In this document: one piece after another, positions 1 through 6,123 of the stretch
How positions within the stretch are numbered: the first letter of the stretch is position 1
How the letters are laid out: every line of letters starts with the position of its first letter
Assembly: GCA_021825035.1 (NCBI GenBank)
Contig: JAKAIQ010000108.1
Span: 1 to 7,312, forward strand
Direction: 5' to 3'
DNA length: 7,312 nucleotides
DNA from: Deltaproteobacteria bacterium
GTDB lineage: Bacteria; Desulfobacterota; GWC2-55-46
Translations under genes and position numbers: made by a program
The notes under the pieces: generated by a model
Databases searched by the model: none
Seen by the model: the letters and a program-made list of their open reading frames with translations, nothing else
What the model was told of the DNA's origin: nothing

Positions 1-633
1 CTTTCCGTAAGAGACGCGCTTTTTGTTGACTGGATGGTCCTTCAATGTTTCCCATGACAACTTCATCAGTTTTACGAGCTTTTCAGACCCGTTTCCTTTG
101 GGCAAGTATTCGTCAATCGTCTTGTCCGATATATCATGCGGGGGGACGGTCTTCGTTCCTTTGACGCCATCGGCCCAGACCATGAGATGCCTGTAACTTG
201 TGCCGGTATAAAACCTCACACCCTCGCCGGAAAGCGCCTTATCAAGACTTTTTATTATCTGATCGGCTTCCTCGGTCGATATGTGCCCGGCGCTGTAGTC
301 GTTCATGACGCGAGCGCCGTCTTTATCTGCGAGCGTAACGAGGTTGCACCTGAAAGCGATGTCGGTCTTTCCGAGCTTTACCCCGATTGACGCCGCCTCA
401 AGAGGCGCCCGTCCGGTATAGTATTTCCTCGGGTCATAGCCGAGGATGCTGAGATTAGCCACGTCGCTTCCCGGCGAAAAGCCCTGGGGTACTGTCGAAA
501 AAAGTCCAAACTCCCCGGTGCCGGCTATCGAATCGAGATTGGGGGTATTGGCGAACTCGAGCGGGGTCTTTCCGTCGAGTTCGTCTATCCGATAGTCTGC
601 CATCCCGTCGCCAATGAGAATTATATATTTCAT
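1..633 (-). CDS. apgM: Phosphoglycerate-mutase-like protein (ApgM family), proposed homoserine kinase; partial, C-terminal half missing
   Basis: The first 211 codons are visible and the gene runs off the left edge; family members are about 400 residues. The start is ATG at 633-631, preceded by GAGG 8 nt upstream. Residues 4-18 carry the family opening IILIGDGMADY with metal-binding Asp9. GSDVANLSILGYDP (55-68) holds the expected nucleophile Ser56. YYTGRAPLEAAS (71-82), FRCNLVT (94-100), DYSAGHIST (112-120), YRHLMVW (147-153) and PPHDI (164-168) are further family blocks. This is the cofactor-independent, archaeal-type branch of the alkaline phosphatase superfamily, with an assigned activity of 3-phosphoglycerate/2-phosphoglycerate interconversion. 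A bacterial subgroup found beside hom and thrC has been proposed from genome context to act as homoserine kinase (I recall TIGR02535, and SEED's 'predicted functional analog of homoserine kinase'). The position 90 nt after thrC, with no thrB in the window, fits that subgroup. Family membership is very sure; substrate is inference. Confidence 0.93.
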   Translation of the reverse strand, partial: MKYIILIGDGMADYRIDELDGKTPLEFANTPNLDSIAGTGEFGLFSTVPQGFSPGSDVANLSILGYDPRKYYTGRAPLEAASIGVKLGKTDIAFRCNLVTLADKDGARVMNDYSAGHISTEEADQIIKSLDKALSGEGVRFYTGTSYRHLMVWADGVKGTKTVPPHDISDKTIDEYLPKGNGSEKLVKLMKLSWETLKDHPVNKKRVSYGK

Positions 634-723
634 TTATCAAGCCTCTATATATTTACAGGGTTAGCCGCTCAACAGGTCGTCCTTCGGAGCCCGCCGCAAT
701 ACACGCCGTATCGAGATGTCCGG

Positions 724-1794
724 CTATAATTTCATGATCTTGAGTATCTTTTTTATGTCTGCCTGCACCTTAACAGGCTTTGGAGAAGAGTTTATCGCAG
801 CATCCGGGTCTTTAAGCCCGTGCCCTGTAAGAGTGCATACGATAGTGTCGCCTTCATTCAATACCCCGTTTCTCTTCATCTTAATGGCCCCGGCAATGCT
901 CGCCGCCGAGGCAGGCTCGCAAAAGATACCTTCCATGGATGACAGAACCCTGTAGGCCTCTATTATCTCGCTGTCCGAGACAGCGTCTATTATGCCGCCG
1001 CTCTCTTCCCTTGCCTTCAACGCGCCCTCCCAGCTCGCCGGATTTCCTATCTTTATGGCCGTGGCGATGGTCTGTGGATTTTCCACCGGATGTCCGAGCA
1101 CGATAGGCGCAGAGCCTTCGGCCTGGAACCCCATCATCTTTGGAAGGCTTGAGATTATATCGTTTTGATAGTATTCCCTATACCCTTTCCAGTAAGCCGT
1201 GATATTGCCGGCGTTGCCGACAGGAAGAAAATGATATGTCGGGGCATGGCCCAGATGCTCGCAGACTTCAAAAGCCCCGGTCTTTTGCCCTTCAATCCTG
1301 AAGGGATTGATGGAATTGACCATCTTAACGGGGTAGTTCGCGGTAATCTCTTTTACAATGCTCAAGGCTTCATCGAAATTACCCTTTATCTGCATCACCA
1401 TCGCCCCGTGCATCATGGCCTGAGACAGCTTGCCGAGGGCTATCGAACCGTCAGGCACAAGCACATAGGCTTTCATGCCGGCGGCGGCGGCATAGGCTGA
1501 CGCGGATGCCGACGTATTACCCGTAGAAGCGCAGATAACGGCCCGTGCGCCTTCCTCGCGCGCCTTTGACACGGCCATGGTCATCCCTCGGTCTTTGAAC
1601 GAACCGGTCGGATTGAGGCCTTCGAACTTGAGAAGCACCCTCACATTCCCGAATATGGACTTCAAATTGACGGCCTCGATTAACGGGGTATTGCCCTCTT
1701 TGAGCGTCGTGACCGCATCATCCTTGATCTCCGGAAGGAAATCCCGGAATTCCCTGATGACGCCGTCCCAAAGTCCTTTCCTAGTTAGCTGCAT
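724..1794 (-). CDS. thrC: Threonine synthase, short type
   Basis: This 356-residue PLP enzyme converts O-phospho-L-homoserine and water to threonine and phosphate, the last step of threonine synthesis, in the cytoplasm. NPTGSFKDRG (61-70) carries the Schiff-base lysine Lys67. ASTGNTSAS (89-97) is the Asn-containing loop that contacts the cofactor ring. PVGNAGN (191-197) is the glycine-rich loop holding the PLP phosphate. EGIFCEPASAAS and LTGHGLKDPD near the C-terminus are further ThrC signatures. Length and sequence match the short Thermus-like class (about 350 residues), not the 428-residue E. coli class, which has an extra N-terminal region. The ATG at 1794-1792 lies inside the end of hom (14-nt overlap) and has AGGAG 7 nt upstream, so translation is probably coupled to hom. 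The stop is TAG, followed by 90 nt before the apgM-like gene with no terminator seen. Confidence 0.97.
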   Translation of the reverse strand: MQLTRKGLWDGVIREFRDFLPEIKDDAVTTLKEGNTPLIEAVNLKSIFGNVRVLLKFEGLNPTGSFKDRGMTMAVSKAREEGARAVICASTGNTSASASAYAAAAGMKAYVLVPDGSIALGKLSQAMMHGAMVMQIKGNFDEALSIVKEITANYPVKMVNSINPFRIEGQKTGAFEVCEHLGHAPTYHFLPVGNAGNITAYWKGYREYYQNDIISSLPKMMGFQAEGSAPIVLGHPVENPQTIATAIKIGNPASWEGALKAREESGGIIDAVSDSEIIEAYRVLSSMEGIFCEPASAASIAGAIKMKRNGVLNEGDTIVCTLTGHGLKDPDAAINSSPKPVKVQADIKKILKIMKL

Positions 1795-3100
1795 CGAGGT
1801 TCTCCTCTATTCTTATATATACGACCTTATCGAGTATTATGTCGAGTTTTTCTATCTCGGCTATGGCGCTCCTGAGCTCTCTTTCGACGGCATTGTGAGT
1901 GACGATCACAAGAGGCACGGCGCCGCCGATTTTTCTATCCTTCTGTATGACGGATGAGATGCTTATGTTATGGGCGCCAAGCACACCCGATATTTTCGAG
2001 AGCGCTCCTGGCTTGTCTATCGCGAGAAACCTCAAATAATAAGGTATTTCAAGAGAATTTATATCCTTTATATTTATGTCCCTTACGGAATCCTCGGTAC
2101 AAGAAAGAGGAGGTATCCTGCCCGCCGTCTTCTGCTTAAGGTTCCTGCAAATGTCAACAAGGTCAGCTACAACGGCGCTCGCCGTAGGCATCATCCCTGC
2201 GCCAAGCCCGTAGAACATGACGGAACCGACGGCATTGCCGCGAAGGTGTATGGCGTTGTATACCCCGTCAACAGTCGCAAGAGGATGCGTTGCCGGCACC
2301 ATCGTTGGATGTATCCTGGCCTCGACCGTTCCATCTACGGCTTTTGCTATCGCAAGGAGCTTTATCCTGTAACCGAACTCCCTTGCAAACTTTATATCAA
2401 GCTGGCTTATCCTCGTTATGCCTTCCGTATAGATATCTTGCAGGCGAATGTATGTGCCATATGCAAGATTTATCAGTATCGCGAGCTTGTGGGCCGTATC
2501 CGTTCCTTCAACGTCATAGGAGGGGTCGGCCTCGGCATATCCCTTTTCCTGCGCCCTCCTCAGCACGTCCTCGAACTTGCCGCCTTCGTTCGTCATCTTG
2601 CTCAAGATATAGTTGGAGGTGCCGTTTATGATGCCGTATATCGAATCGATCCTGTTGGCGACAAGACCTTCCCTCAACGCCTTTATGATCGGAATGCCCC
2701 CGCCGACGCTCGCCTCAAAGCCGACATCAAGCCCGGCTTTCCTCGCCTTCTCAAATATATCTTTCCCGTACATCGAGAGAAGGGCCTTGTTTGCGGTCAC
2801 GACGTGCTTCCCTGCTGAAAGGGACTCCATTATGAAATCCCTTGCAGCCCCGGTCCCACCCACGAGTTCAATGACAATGGATATATCGGGGTCTCTTATG
2901 ACCTCCCGCGCATCGCCGGTAAGAACTCCCTCATCGAGATTTATGCCGCGATCCCTGGTAAGGTCCTTGTCCGCGATCCGTTTTATTACAAGTTCGGCGC
3001 CAAGCCTGTCTTTTATTATACCAGCGTTTTCCTTTATCACCCTGACAACGCCGGTGCCGACCGTTCCGAACCCTATAAGGCCAACGTTTACTTTATCCAT
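1781..3100 (-). CDS. hom: Homoserine dehydrogenase with C-terminal ACT domain
   Basis: It reduces L-aspartate 4-semialdehyde to L-homoserine with NAD(P)H, at the branch to threonine and methionine. The 439 residues are the usual length for the monofunctional bacterial enzyme. Residues 5-18 form the Rossmann fingerprint GLIGFGTVGTG (Gly10, Gly12, Gly15). TANK has Lys105, and the block EADPSYDVEGTDTAHK carries Glu190, Asp201 and Lys205, matching the catalytic Glu/Asp/Lys of the yeast enzyme. NGTSNYIL (160-166) is the family signature. Residues 353-430 (YYLRFLAIDKPGALSKISGV onward) form an ACT domain, the usual site of threonine feedback inhibition. No aspartokinase domain is fused, so that activity must be encoded elsewhere. 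The ATG at 3100-3098 is placed just before the Rossmann fold as expected, but no clear Shine-Dalgarno precedes it. The preceding aminotransferase gene ends 47 nt upstream, and thrC overlaps the 3' end. Confidence 0.97.
   Translation of the reverse strand: MDKVNVGLIGFGTVGTGVVRVIKENAGIIKDRLGAELVIKRIADKDLTRDRGINLDEGVLTGDAREVIRDPDISIVIELVGGTGAARDFIMESLSAGKHVVTANKALLSMYGKDIFEKARKAGLDVGFEASVGGGIPIIKALREGLVANRIDSIYGIINGTSNYILSKMTNEGGKFEDVLRRAQEKGYAEADPSYDVEGTDTAHKLAILINLAYGTYIRLQDIYTEGITRISQLDIKFAREFGYRIKLLAIAKAVDGTVEARIHPTMVPATHPLATVDGVYNAIHLRGNAVGSVMFYGLGAGMMPTASAVVADLVDICRNLKQKTAGRIPPLSCTEDSVRDINIKDINSLEIPYYLRFLAIDKPGALSKISGVLGAHNISISSVIQKDRKIGGAVPLVIVTHNAVERELRSAIAEIEKLDIILDKVVYIRIEENLDAAN
1802..1806 (-). 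promoter_or_regulatory. Ribosome binding site of thrC, inside hom
   Basis: The minus strand reads AGGAG 7 nt before the thrC ATG. The site lies within the last codons of hom, so ribosomes finishing hom pass over it. It supports the start at 1794 and translational coupling of the two genes. Confidence 0.7.
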
Positions 3101-3147
3101 ATTATTTTAGATGATCTGTCTCCGCCGGCTTTCCGCATCATCCCTGC

Positions 3148-4344
3148 CTATAGATTCGCCTTCTCGCCTGATTCAAGGGCCTTTTTTATGCACTTGGCGG
3201 CCTGCCTTATGCGGTGCTCGTTTTCAACAAGGGCGATTCGAACGTAGTCGTCCCCATATTCGCCGAATCCTATGCCGGGGGAAACGGCAACCTTTGCACG
3301 CTCCAGCAGGAACTTGGAGAACTCGAGGGACTTCATGTGTCTCAGGTGTTCAGGGATTCGCGCCCATACAAACATGGTGGCCCTTGGTTTCTGAATATCC
3401 CAGCCGGCCTTGGAAAAGCTTTCCACGAGCGCGTTTCTCCTCGATTCATACAGATCGCATACCTCTTTCACGCAGTCCTGGGGGCCGTTAAGGGCGATTA
3501 TGCCGGATATCTGGATAGGCTGAAACATGCCATAATCGAGATAGCTCTTGATCCTTGTCAGCGCGGCTATCATCTTCCTGTTTCCAACCGCAAACCCTAC
3601 TCTCCATCCAGGCATGTTGTAACTTTTCGAAAGGGTAAAAAACTCCACACCCACGTCCTTTGCGCCAGGCACTTCCATGAAGCTCGGCGCCCTGTAGCCG
3701 TCAAAGACTATATCGGCATAAGCTATGTCATGGATGACCATCAGATCGTTCTCTTTCGCGAAGTCCACAACCTTTACGAAAAACTCCCTGTCAACGCATT
3801 CCGTAGTCGGGTTGTGCGGGAAATTCAACACCAGCAGTTTAGGTTTAGGCCATGTCTGCTTCACGGCCTTCTGAAGCTCATCGAAGAAATCAAGGCCTGG
3901 AAGAAGCGGTATGCTCCTTACGTCGCCGCCTGCTATGATAATGGAATAAGTGTGTATCGGATAAGTCGGATTCGGCACGAAAACCACGTCTCCGGGACCA
4001 ATAATCGCGAGAGCGAGATGGGCTATGCCTTCTTTCGACCCTATCGTCGCAACCGCCTCGGTCTCCGGATCGATATCCACGTTATACCGCCTTTTGTACC
4101 AGTCCGCTATGGCAAGCCTGAGCTTGTATATGCCTCTTGAAGCGGAATAACGGTGATTCCGGGGGTTCCGTGCGGACTCGATGAGCTTGTCCACTATGTG
4201 CCTGGGCGTCGGTTGATCCGGATTGCCCATCCCGAAGTCTATTATATCCTCGCCGCGCCTTCTCGCCGCGACCTTCAGGTCGGTCACAATGTTGAATACA
4301 TACGGCGGGAGCCGTTTTATCCGATGAAATTCCTCGTTTGACAT
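3148..4344 (-). CDS. alaC: AlaC-type PLP aminotransferase (glutamate-pyruvate transaminase family)
   Basis: This is a fold-type I class I/II aminotransferase of 398 residues, very close in sequence to E. coli AlaC (YfdZ), which makes alanine from pyruvate with glutamate. Shared blocks are RLPPYVFN (11-18), ARRRGEDIIDF (27-37), GSKEGIAHL (102-110), VPNPTYPIH (123-131) and VSPGIGFGEYGD (354-365). PLP contacts expected for the fold are visible: Asn178 in NPT, Asp206 and Tyr209 in HDIAYAD, Schiff-base Lys240 in TLSKSYNMPGWR, Arg248, and Arg369 in VRIALVEN for the substrate carboxylate. The ATG at 4344-4342 has AGAAGG 5 nt upstream. It sits 19 nt after lipA and 47 nt before hom, so it is probably in one transcript with both. 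Automatic pipelines often call such proteins aspartate or LL-diaminopimelate aminotransferase; family placement is firm, and substrate choice (alanine versus aspartate-family amino acids) is inferred. Confidence 0.92.
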   Translation of the reverse strand: MSNEEFHRIKRLPPYVFNIVTDLKVAARRRGEDIIDFGMGNPDQPTPRHIVDKLIESARNPRNHRYSASRGIYKLRLAIADWYKRRYNVDIDPETEAVATIGSKEGIAHLALAIIGPGDVVFVPNPTYPIHTYSIIIAGGDVRSIPLLPGLDFFDELQKAVKQTWPKPKLLVLNFPHNPTTECVDREFFVKVVDFAKENDLMVIHDIAYADIVFDGYRAPSFMEVPGAKDVGVEFFTLSKSYNMPGWRVGFAVGNRKMIAALTRIKSYLDYGMFQPIQISGIIALNGPQDCVKEVCDLYESRRNALVESFSKAGWDIQKPRATMFVWARIPEHLRHMKSLEFSKFLLERAKVAVSPGIGFGEYGDDYVRIALVENEHRIRQAAKCIKKALESGEKANL

Positions 4345-4363
4345 CGTTACCTTCTCTGTTAAC

Positions 4364-5218
4364 TTATTTCCGGTCTTTGATCAACTTATCCGCGTTGTAG
4401 GAGCTTCTGACAAACGGTCCCGAATATACGTATTTTATTCCCAACTCTTTCCCGTACGCCTCATATTCAAGGAACACCTCCGGATCTACATATTCCCTCA
4501 CTTCCAGATTGTTTCTTGTCGGGCGAAGGTACTGGCCGATCGTGACGGCATCGCACCCTGCATCAAAAAGGTCTCTTAAAACAGCTTTTACCTCGTCTTT
4601 CGTCTCGCCGAGGCCGGCCATTATGCCCGATTTCGCCAGAATTCCCGCGGACTTGGCCATTTTCAATACTCCAAGAGACCTCCTGTAATCCGCCTGAGGC
4701 CTTACCATGGAATAAAGAGACGGAACCGTCTCGAGATTATGGTTAAAGATATCCGGGTGAGCGTCAAAAACCGTCTTTAAAGAGCGTTCGTCGCCATTGA
4801 AATCCGGCGTCAGCACCTCCACCAAAATGCCCGAAATCGTATCCCTTATCGCCTTTATTGTCAAGGCAAATTGGCCGGCTCCATTGTCCTCAAGGTCGTC
4901 ACGCGTGACAGAGGTTATGACCACGTGTCTCAAGCCCAGCTCTTTTGCCGTAACCGCGATATTAGCCGGTTCATCTGGGTCTACTCTAAGCGGTCGCAGG
5001 CCTTTATCAATGGAACAAAATCCGCAGGTCCTCGTGCAGACGTCGCCAAGGATCATGAATGTCGCGGTCGGCTTTGAAAAACACTCCCCGATATTGGGGC
5101 ATCTTGCCGATTCGCAGACCGTGTGAAGGTTTCTTTTTCTCAAAACCTCCTTCATGGCGCGTAATGCGCTGGGAGGACCAAGCGATTTTTTTGCCCAAGA
5201 AGGGAGTCTGCCCATCAT
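4364..5218 (-). CDS. lipA: Lipoyl synthase (radical SAM)
   Basis: LipA inserts two sulfur atoms at C6 and C8 of the octanoyl chain on lipoyl-domain proteins (2-oxoacid dehydrogenase E2 subunits, glycine cleavage H protein). The 284-residue protein has both iron-sulfur motifs. C-x4-C-x5-C at Cys35, Cys40 and Cys46 holds the auxiliary cluster that is sacrificed as sulfur donor. C-x3-C-x2-C at Cys61, Cys65 and Cys68 binds the SAM cluster. ITSVTRDDLEDNGA (101-114), DIFNHNLETV (156-165) and the C-terminal RSSY (271-274, whose second Ser ligates the auxiliary cluster in E. coli LipA) are all present, so the enzyme looks intact. Two ATGs stand in tandem at 5218-5213; AAGG lies 7 nt before the first. 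The aminotransferase gene follows after 19 nt. lipB, a frequent partner, is not found next to it. Confidence 0.97.
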   Translation of the reverse strand: MMGRLPSWAKKSLGPPSALRAMKEVLRKRNLHTVCESARCPNIGECFSKPTATFMILGDVCTRTCGFCSIDKGLRPLRVDPDEPANIAVTAKELGLRHVVITSVTRDDLEDNGAGQFALTIKAIRDTISGILVEVLTPDFNGDERSLKTVFDAHPDIFNHNLETVPSLYSMVRPQADYRRSLGVLKMAKSAGILAKSGIMAGLGETKDEVKAVLRDLFDAGCDAVTIGQYLRPTRNNLEVREYVDPEVFLEYEAYGKELGIKYVYSGPFVRSSYNADKLIKDRK

Positions 5219-5528
5219 TACTGAACCTTATCGCTGCAAAAACACCTTAAAAGATAACATTTCATCGCTTAATTTACAATATTCTGCGTCTAAAGGGATT
5301 CTTTCAAAGTCATCAAAAATTCCGGGTTTTACGACGCCAAGTTGATGCCGGCCTTTTTCGGCCGTTTCATTAAGAACATCTCCCGTTTCCATGTAATGCC
5401 GGCGGCCTAATGGCAATGAGCGGCGTAATAAGTTTTGATGATGCGGCGGGCTTGGTGTGGGCCTCAAACATTATTGAAAGGACACATCCCCGTGGTTCCC
5501 TGTCACGCTTGAAAAGGTGGCCGAATGC
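5219..5528. other. Gene-poor spacer between the zinc-ribbon gene and lipA
   Basis: About 310 bp with no recognisable gene on either strand. On the minus strand an open frame ends with TAA at 5230-5228, partly overlapping the AAGG of lipA. From its internal ATG at 5392 it would encode 54 residues beginning METGDVLN, but there is no Shine-Dalgarno and I recognise no family, so I do not call it. A GC palindrome, CGGCC-tttttc-GGCCG, lies at 5349-5364. The stretch 5481-5504 begins with GACA and ends with TGTC around CCCC and CCC runs, resembling decayed intergenic palindromic repeats. The lipA-proximal 120 bp is clearly more AT-rich than the flanking genes. No lipB-like residues were found in the minus-strand frames that I read. 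Confidence 0.5.
5251..5279 (-). promoter_or_regulatory. Possible sigma-70-type promoter for the lipA-alaC-hom-thrC-apgM run
   Basis: The minus strand has TTGTAA (5279-5274), a 17-nt spacer, then TATCTT (5256-5251); each box matches the consensus at 4 of 6 positions. Transcription would begin near 5244, leaving about 26 nt of leader before the lipA ATG. It is the best-spaced candidate in an AT-rich stretch placed where a promoter is expected. The match is modest and could be chance. Confidence 0.35.
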
Positions 5529-5705
5529 CTACTTTTTGGCGGTCTCGACCTTAATCCTCTCGCGGCGCTCCCTGTCCTTTTTTTCCGAGCAAGGACGGCA
5601 CGCATATCTTTTCTCATGTCTTACGGTAAGCCTGTCGTAGTCCTTGTCGATGGCAACCCTCAACACGTAATCGGTCTCAAGCCCGCAAAAATCACACCTT
5701 AACAT
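5529..5705 (-). CDS. Small CxxC/CxxC zinc-ribbon protein, function unknown
   Basis: This 58-residue protein has CDFC (Cys4, Cys7) at its N-terminus and CRPC (Cys36, Cys39) after a 28-residue span, the spacing of a zinc ribbon with four cysteine ligands. It ends in a very basic/acidic helix-like tail (residues 40-58, rich in Lys, Arg and Glu) that could bind nucleic acid or a partner. No signal peptide or membrane segment is seen. The same frame is open to an ATG at 5750, but the ATG at 5705-5703 is preferred because AGGAG lies 6 nt upstream and the CxxC then sits at the very start, as is common in such proteins. It overlaps the preceding DUF3343 gene by 14 nt, so the two are probably co-translated. 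I do not recognise a named family; a structural zinc role is inference. Confidence 0.72.
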   Translation of the reverse strand: MLRCDFCGLETDYVLRVAIDKDYDRLTVRHEKRYACRPCSEKKDRERRERIKVETAKK

Positions 5706-5925
5706 ATTCCTCTCCTTCCTTCCTGTATATGGCCTTTGGTACGGCTCCACCCTTTTTAAGCGTCTCTACAGGCGTCGAAAGATCATCAACAGAGATGACA
5801 AGGTCGCAGTAAGCGGACAACACCTTCGGAGCCGGAAGAAGCCTGAATGAAAGACCGGCCTCTTTAAGAACGTTTTCGGCTTTCAAAGCCTTATGAGTGG
5901 AACCGAAAGCCAGGATGTACAGCAT
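5692..5925 (-). CDS. DUF3343 (putative Se/S carrier-like) small protein
   Basis: This 77-residue protein matches the plan of DUF3343 (renamed putative Se/S carrier-like in Pfam). It has a short first strand, LYILAFGSTHKALKAENVLK (residues 2-21), then KEAGLSFRLLPAPKVLSAYCDL with the conserved cysteine Cys40, then an acidic segment and a closing VPKAIYRKEG. Members are small ferredoxin-fold-like proteins often encoded near cysteine desulfurases or selenium genes; the carrier function is a proposal, not established. The ATG at 5925-5923 gives the usual start at the first strand, but no Shine-Dalgarno precedes it. The 3' end overlaps the zinc-ribbon gene by 14 nt. No selD, desulfurase or yedE-type gene is visible here, so the neighbourhood gives no direct support for selenium transfer. 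Confidence 0.8.
   Translation of the reverse strand: MLYILAFGSTHKALKAENVLKEAGLSFRLLPAPKVLSAYCDLVISVDDLSTPVETLKKGGAVPKAIYRKEGEEYVKV
5712..5716 (-). promoter_or_regulatory. Ribosome binding site deciding the zinc-ribbon start
   Basis: The minus strand reads AGGAAGGAGAGGAAT immediately before the ATG at 5705, with the AGGAG core 6 nt away. This purine run selects the MLRCDFC start over the upstream in-frame ATG at 5750 and lies inside the end of the DUF3343 gene. Confidence 0.7.
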
Positions 5926-5960
5926 CTATTAAAATTATCAAATTTCACCACCCAGGACAA

Positions 5961-6057
5961 GCATGTAGCCTCGACAGGCTAAAATGCCTGCCAGCCCGGA
6001 CGGGCGCGGTGTGCGGAATATGGATGTCAACGAACCACCCTGCGGCAAGCCGCGGGG
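5961..6057. repeat. Cluster of intergenic palindromes (REP-like)
   Basis: Three separate palindromes follow each other. At 5961-5987 GCAT and ATGC enclose AGCCT-cgac-AGGCT, an almost continuous stem with a small internal loop. At 5994-6005 GCCC-ggac-GGGC forms a tight hairpin. At 6038-6057 GCGGC-aa-GCCGC lies inside flanking CCC and GGG. No gene is open across them. The density of unrelated palindromes in a spacer resembles the REP/BIME-type repeats that collect between genes, often linked to REP-associated transposases. Repeat status needs other copies in the genome, which cannot be seen here. Confidence 0.5.
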
Positions 6058-6062
6058 GTATC

Positions 6063-6082
6063 AAAAACTTCCAAAAGGAAGT
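6063..6082 (-). terminator. Probable intrinsic terminator of glyA
   Basis: On the minus strand ACTTCC-TTTT-GGAAGT forms a perfect 6-bp stem with a 4-nt loop, followed directly by TTTT. It lies about 40 nt after the glyA stop and is oriented to stop glyA transcription. The stem is short and half AT, so termination may be partial. Confidence 0.55.
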
Positions 6083-6110
6083 CGCGCCGCAACCGGCAAA
6101 GAATTGCGAC
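6081..6110. repeat. Nested inverted repeat downstream of glyA
   Basis: GTCGC (6081-6085) and GCGAC (6106-6110) enclose a second hairpin, GCCG-caac-CGGC (6086-6097). It abuts the T-tailed terminator hairpin, sharing two bases with it, so the two structures would compete in RNA. It may strengthen the end of the glyA transcript or be part of the palindrome cluster next to it. Confidence 0.4.
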
Positions 6111-6123
6111 CAAAAAGATTAAA

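Noticed and set aside
661..726. In-frame continuation of thrC past its TAG for 20 codons to a TAA
   Set aside because: The thrC protein already has family length at the TAG; the extension is arginine-rich with no conserved feature and reads as chance.
1970..2818. 282-codon plus-strand open frame opposite hom
   Set aside because: It is antisense to a hom gene with all catalytic blocks intact, and its translation has no family signature; it comes from codon bias of the real gene.
3214..4140. 308-codon plus-strand open frame opposite the aminotransferase gene
   Set aside because: The minus-strand gene matches AlaC along its whole length; the antisense product has no recognisable motif.
5228..5467. 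79-codon minus-strand frame upstream of lipA as a gene or lipB remnant
   Set aside because: No octanoyltransferase motif such as the conserved Cys/Lys regions, no ribosome binding site, and a low-complexity arginine/proline/histidine-rich start; described only as part of the spacer.
5706..5750. N-terminal extension of the zinc-ribbon protein to the ATG at 5750
   Set aside because: The extension lies wholly inside the DUF3343 gene, and the strong AGGAG site sits before the ATG at 5705.
6025..6030. Perfect TTGACA on the minus strand as a -35 box for the DUF3343 gene
   Set aside because: The bases 17 nt downstream are GC-rich with no -10 box, and the sequence lies about 100 bp before the gene inside the palindrome cluster.
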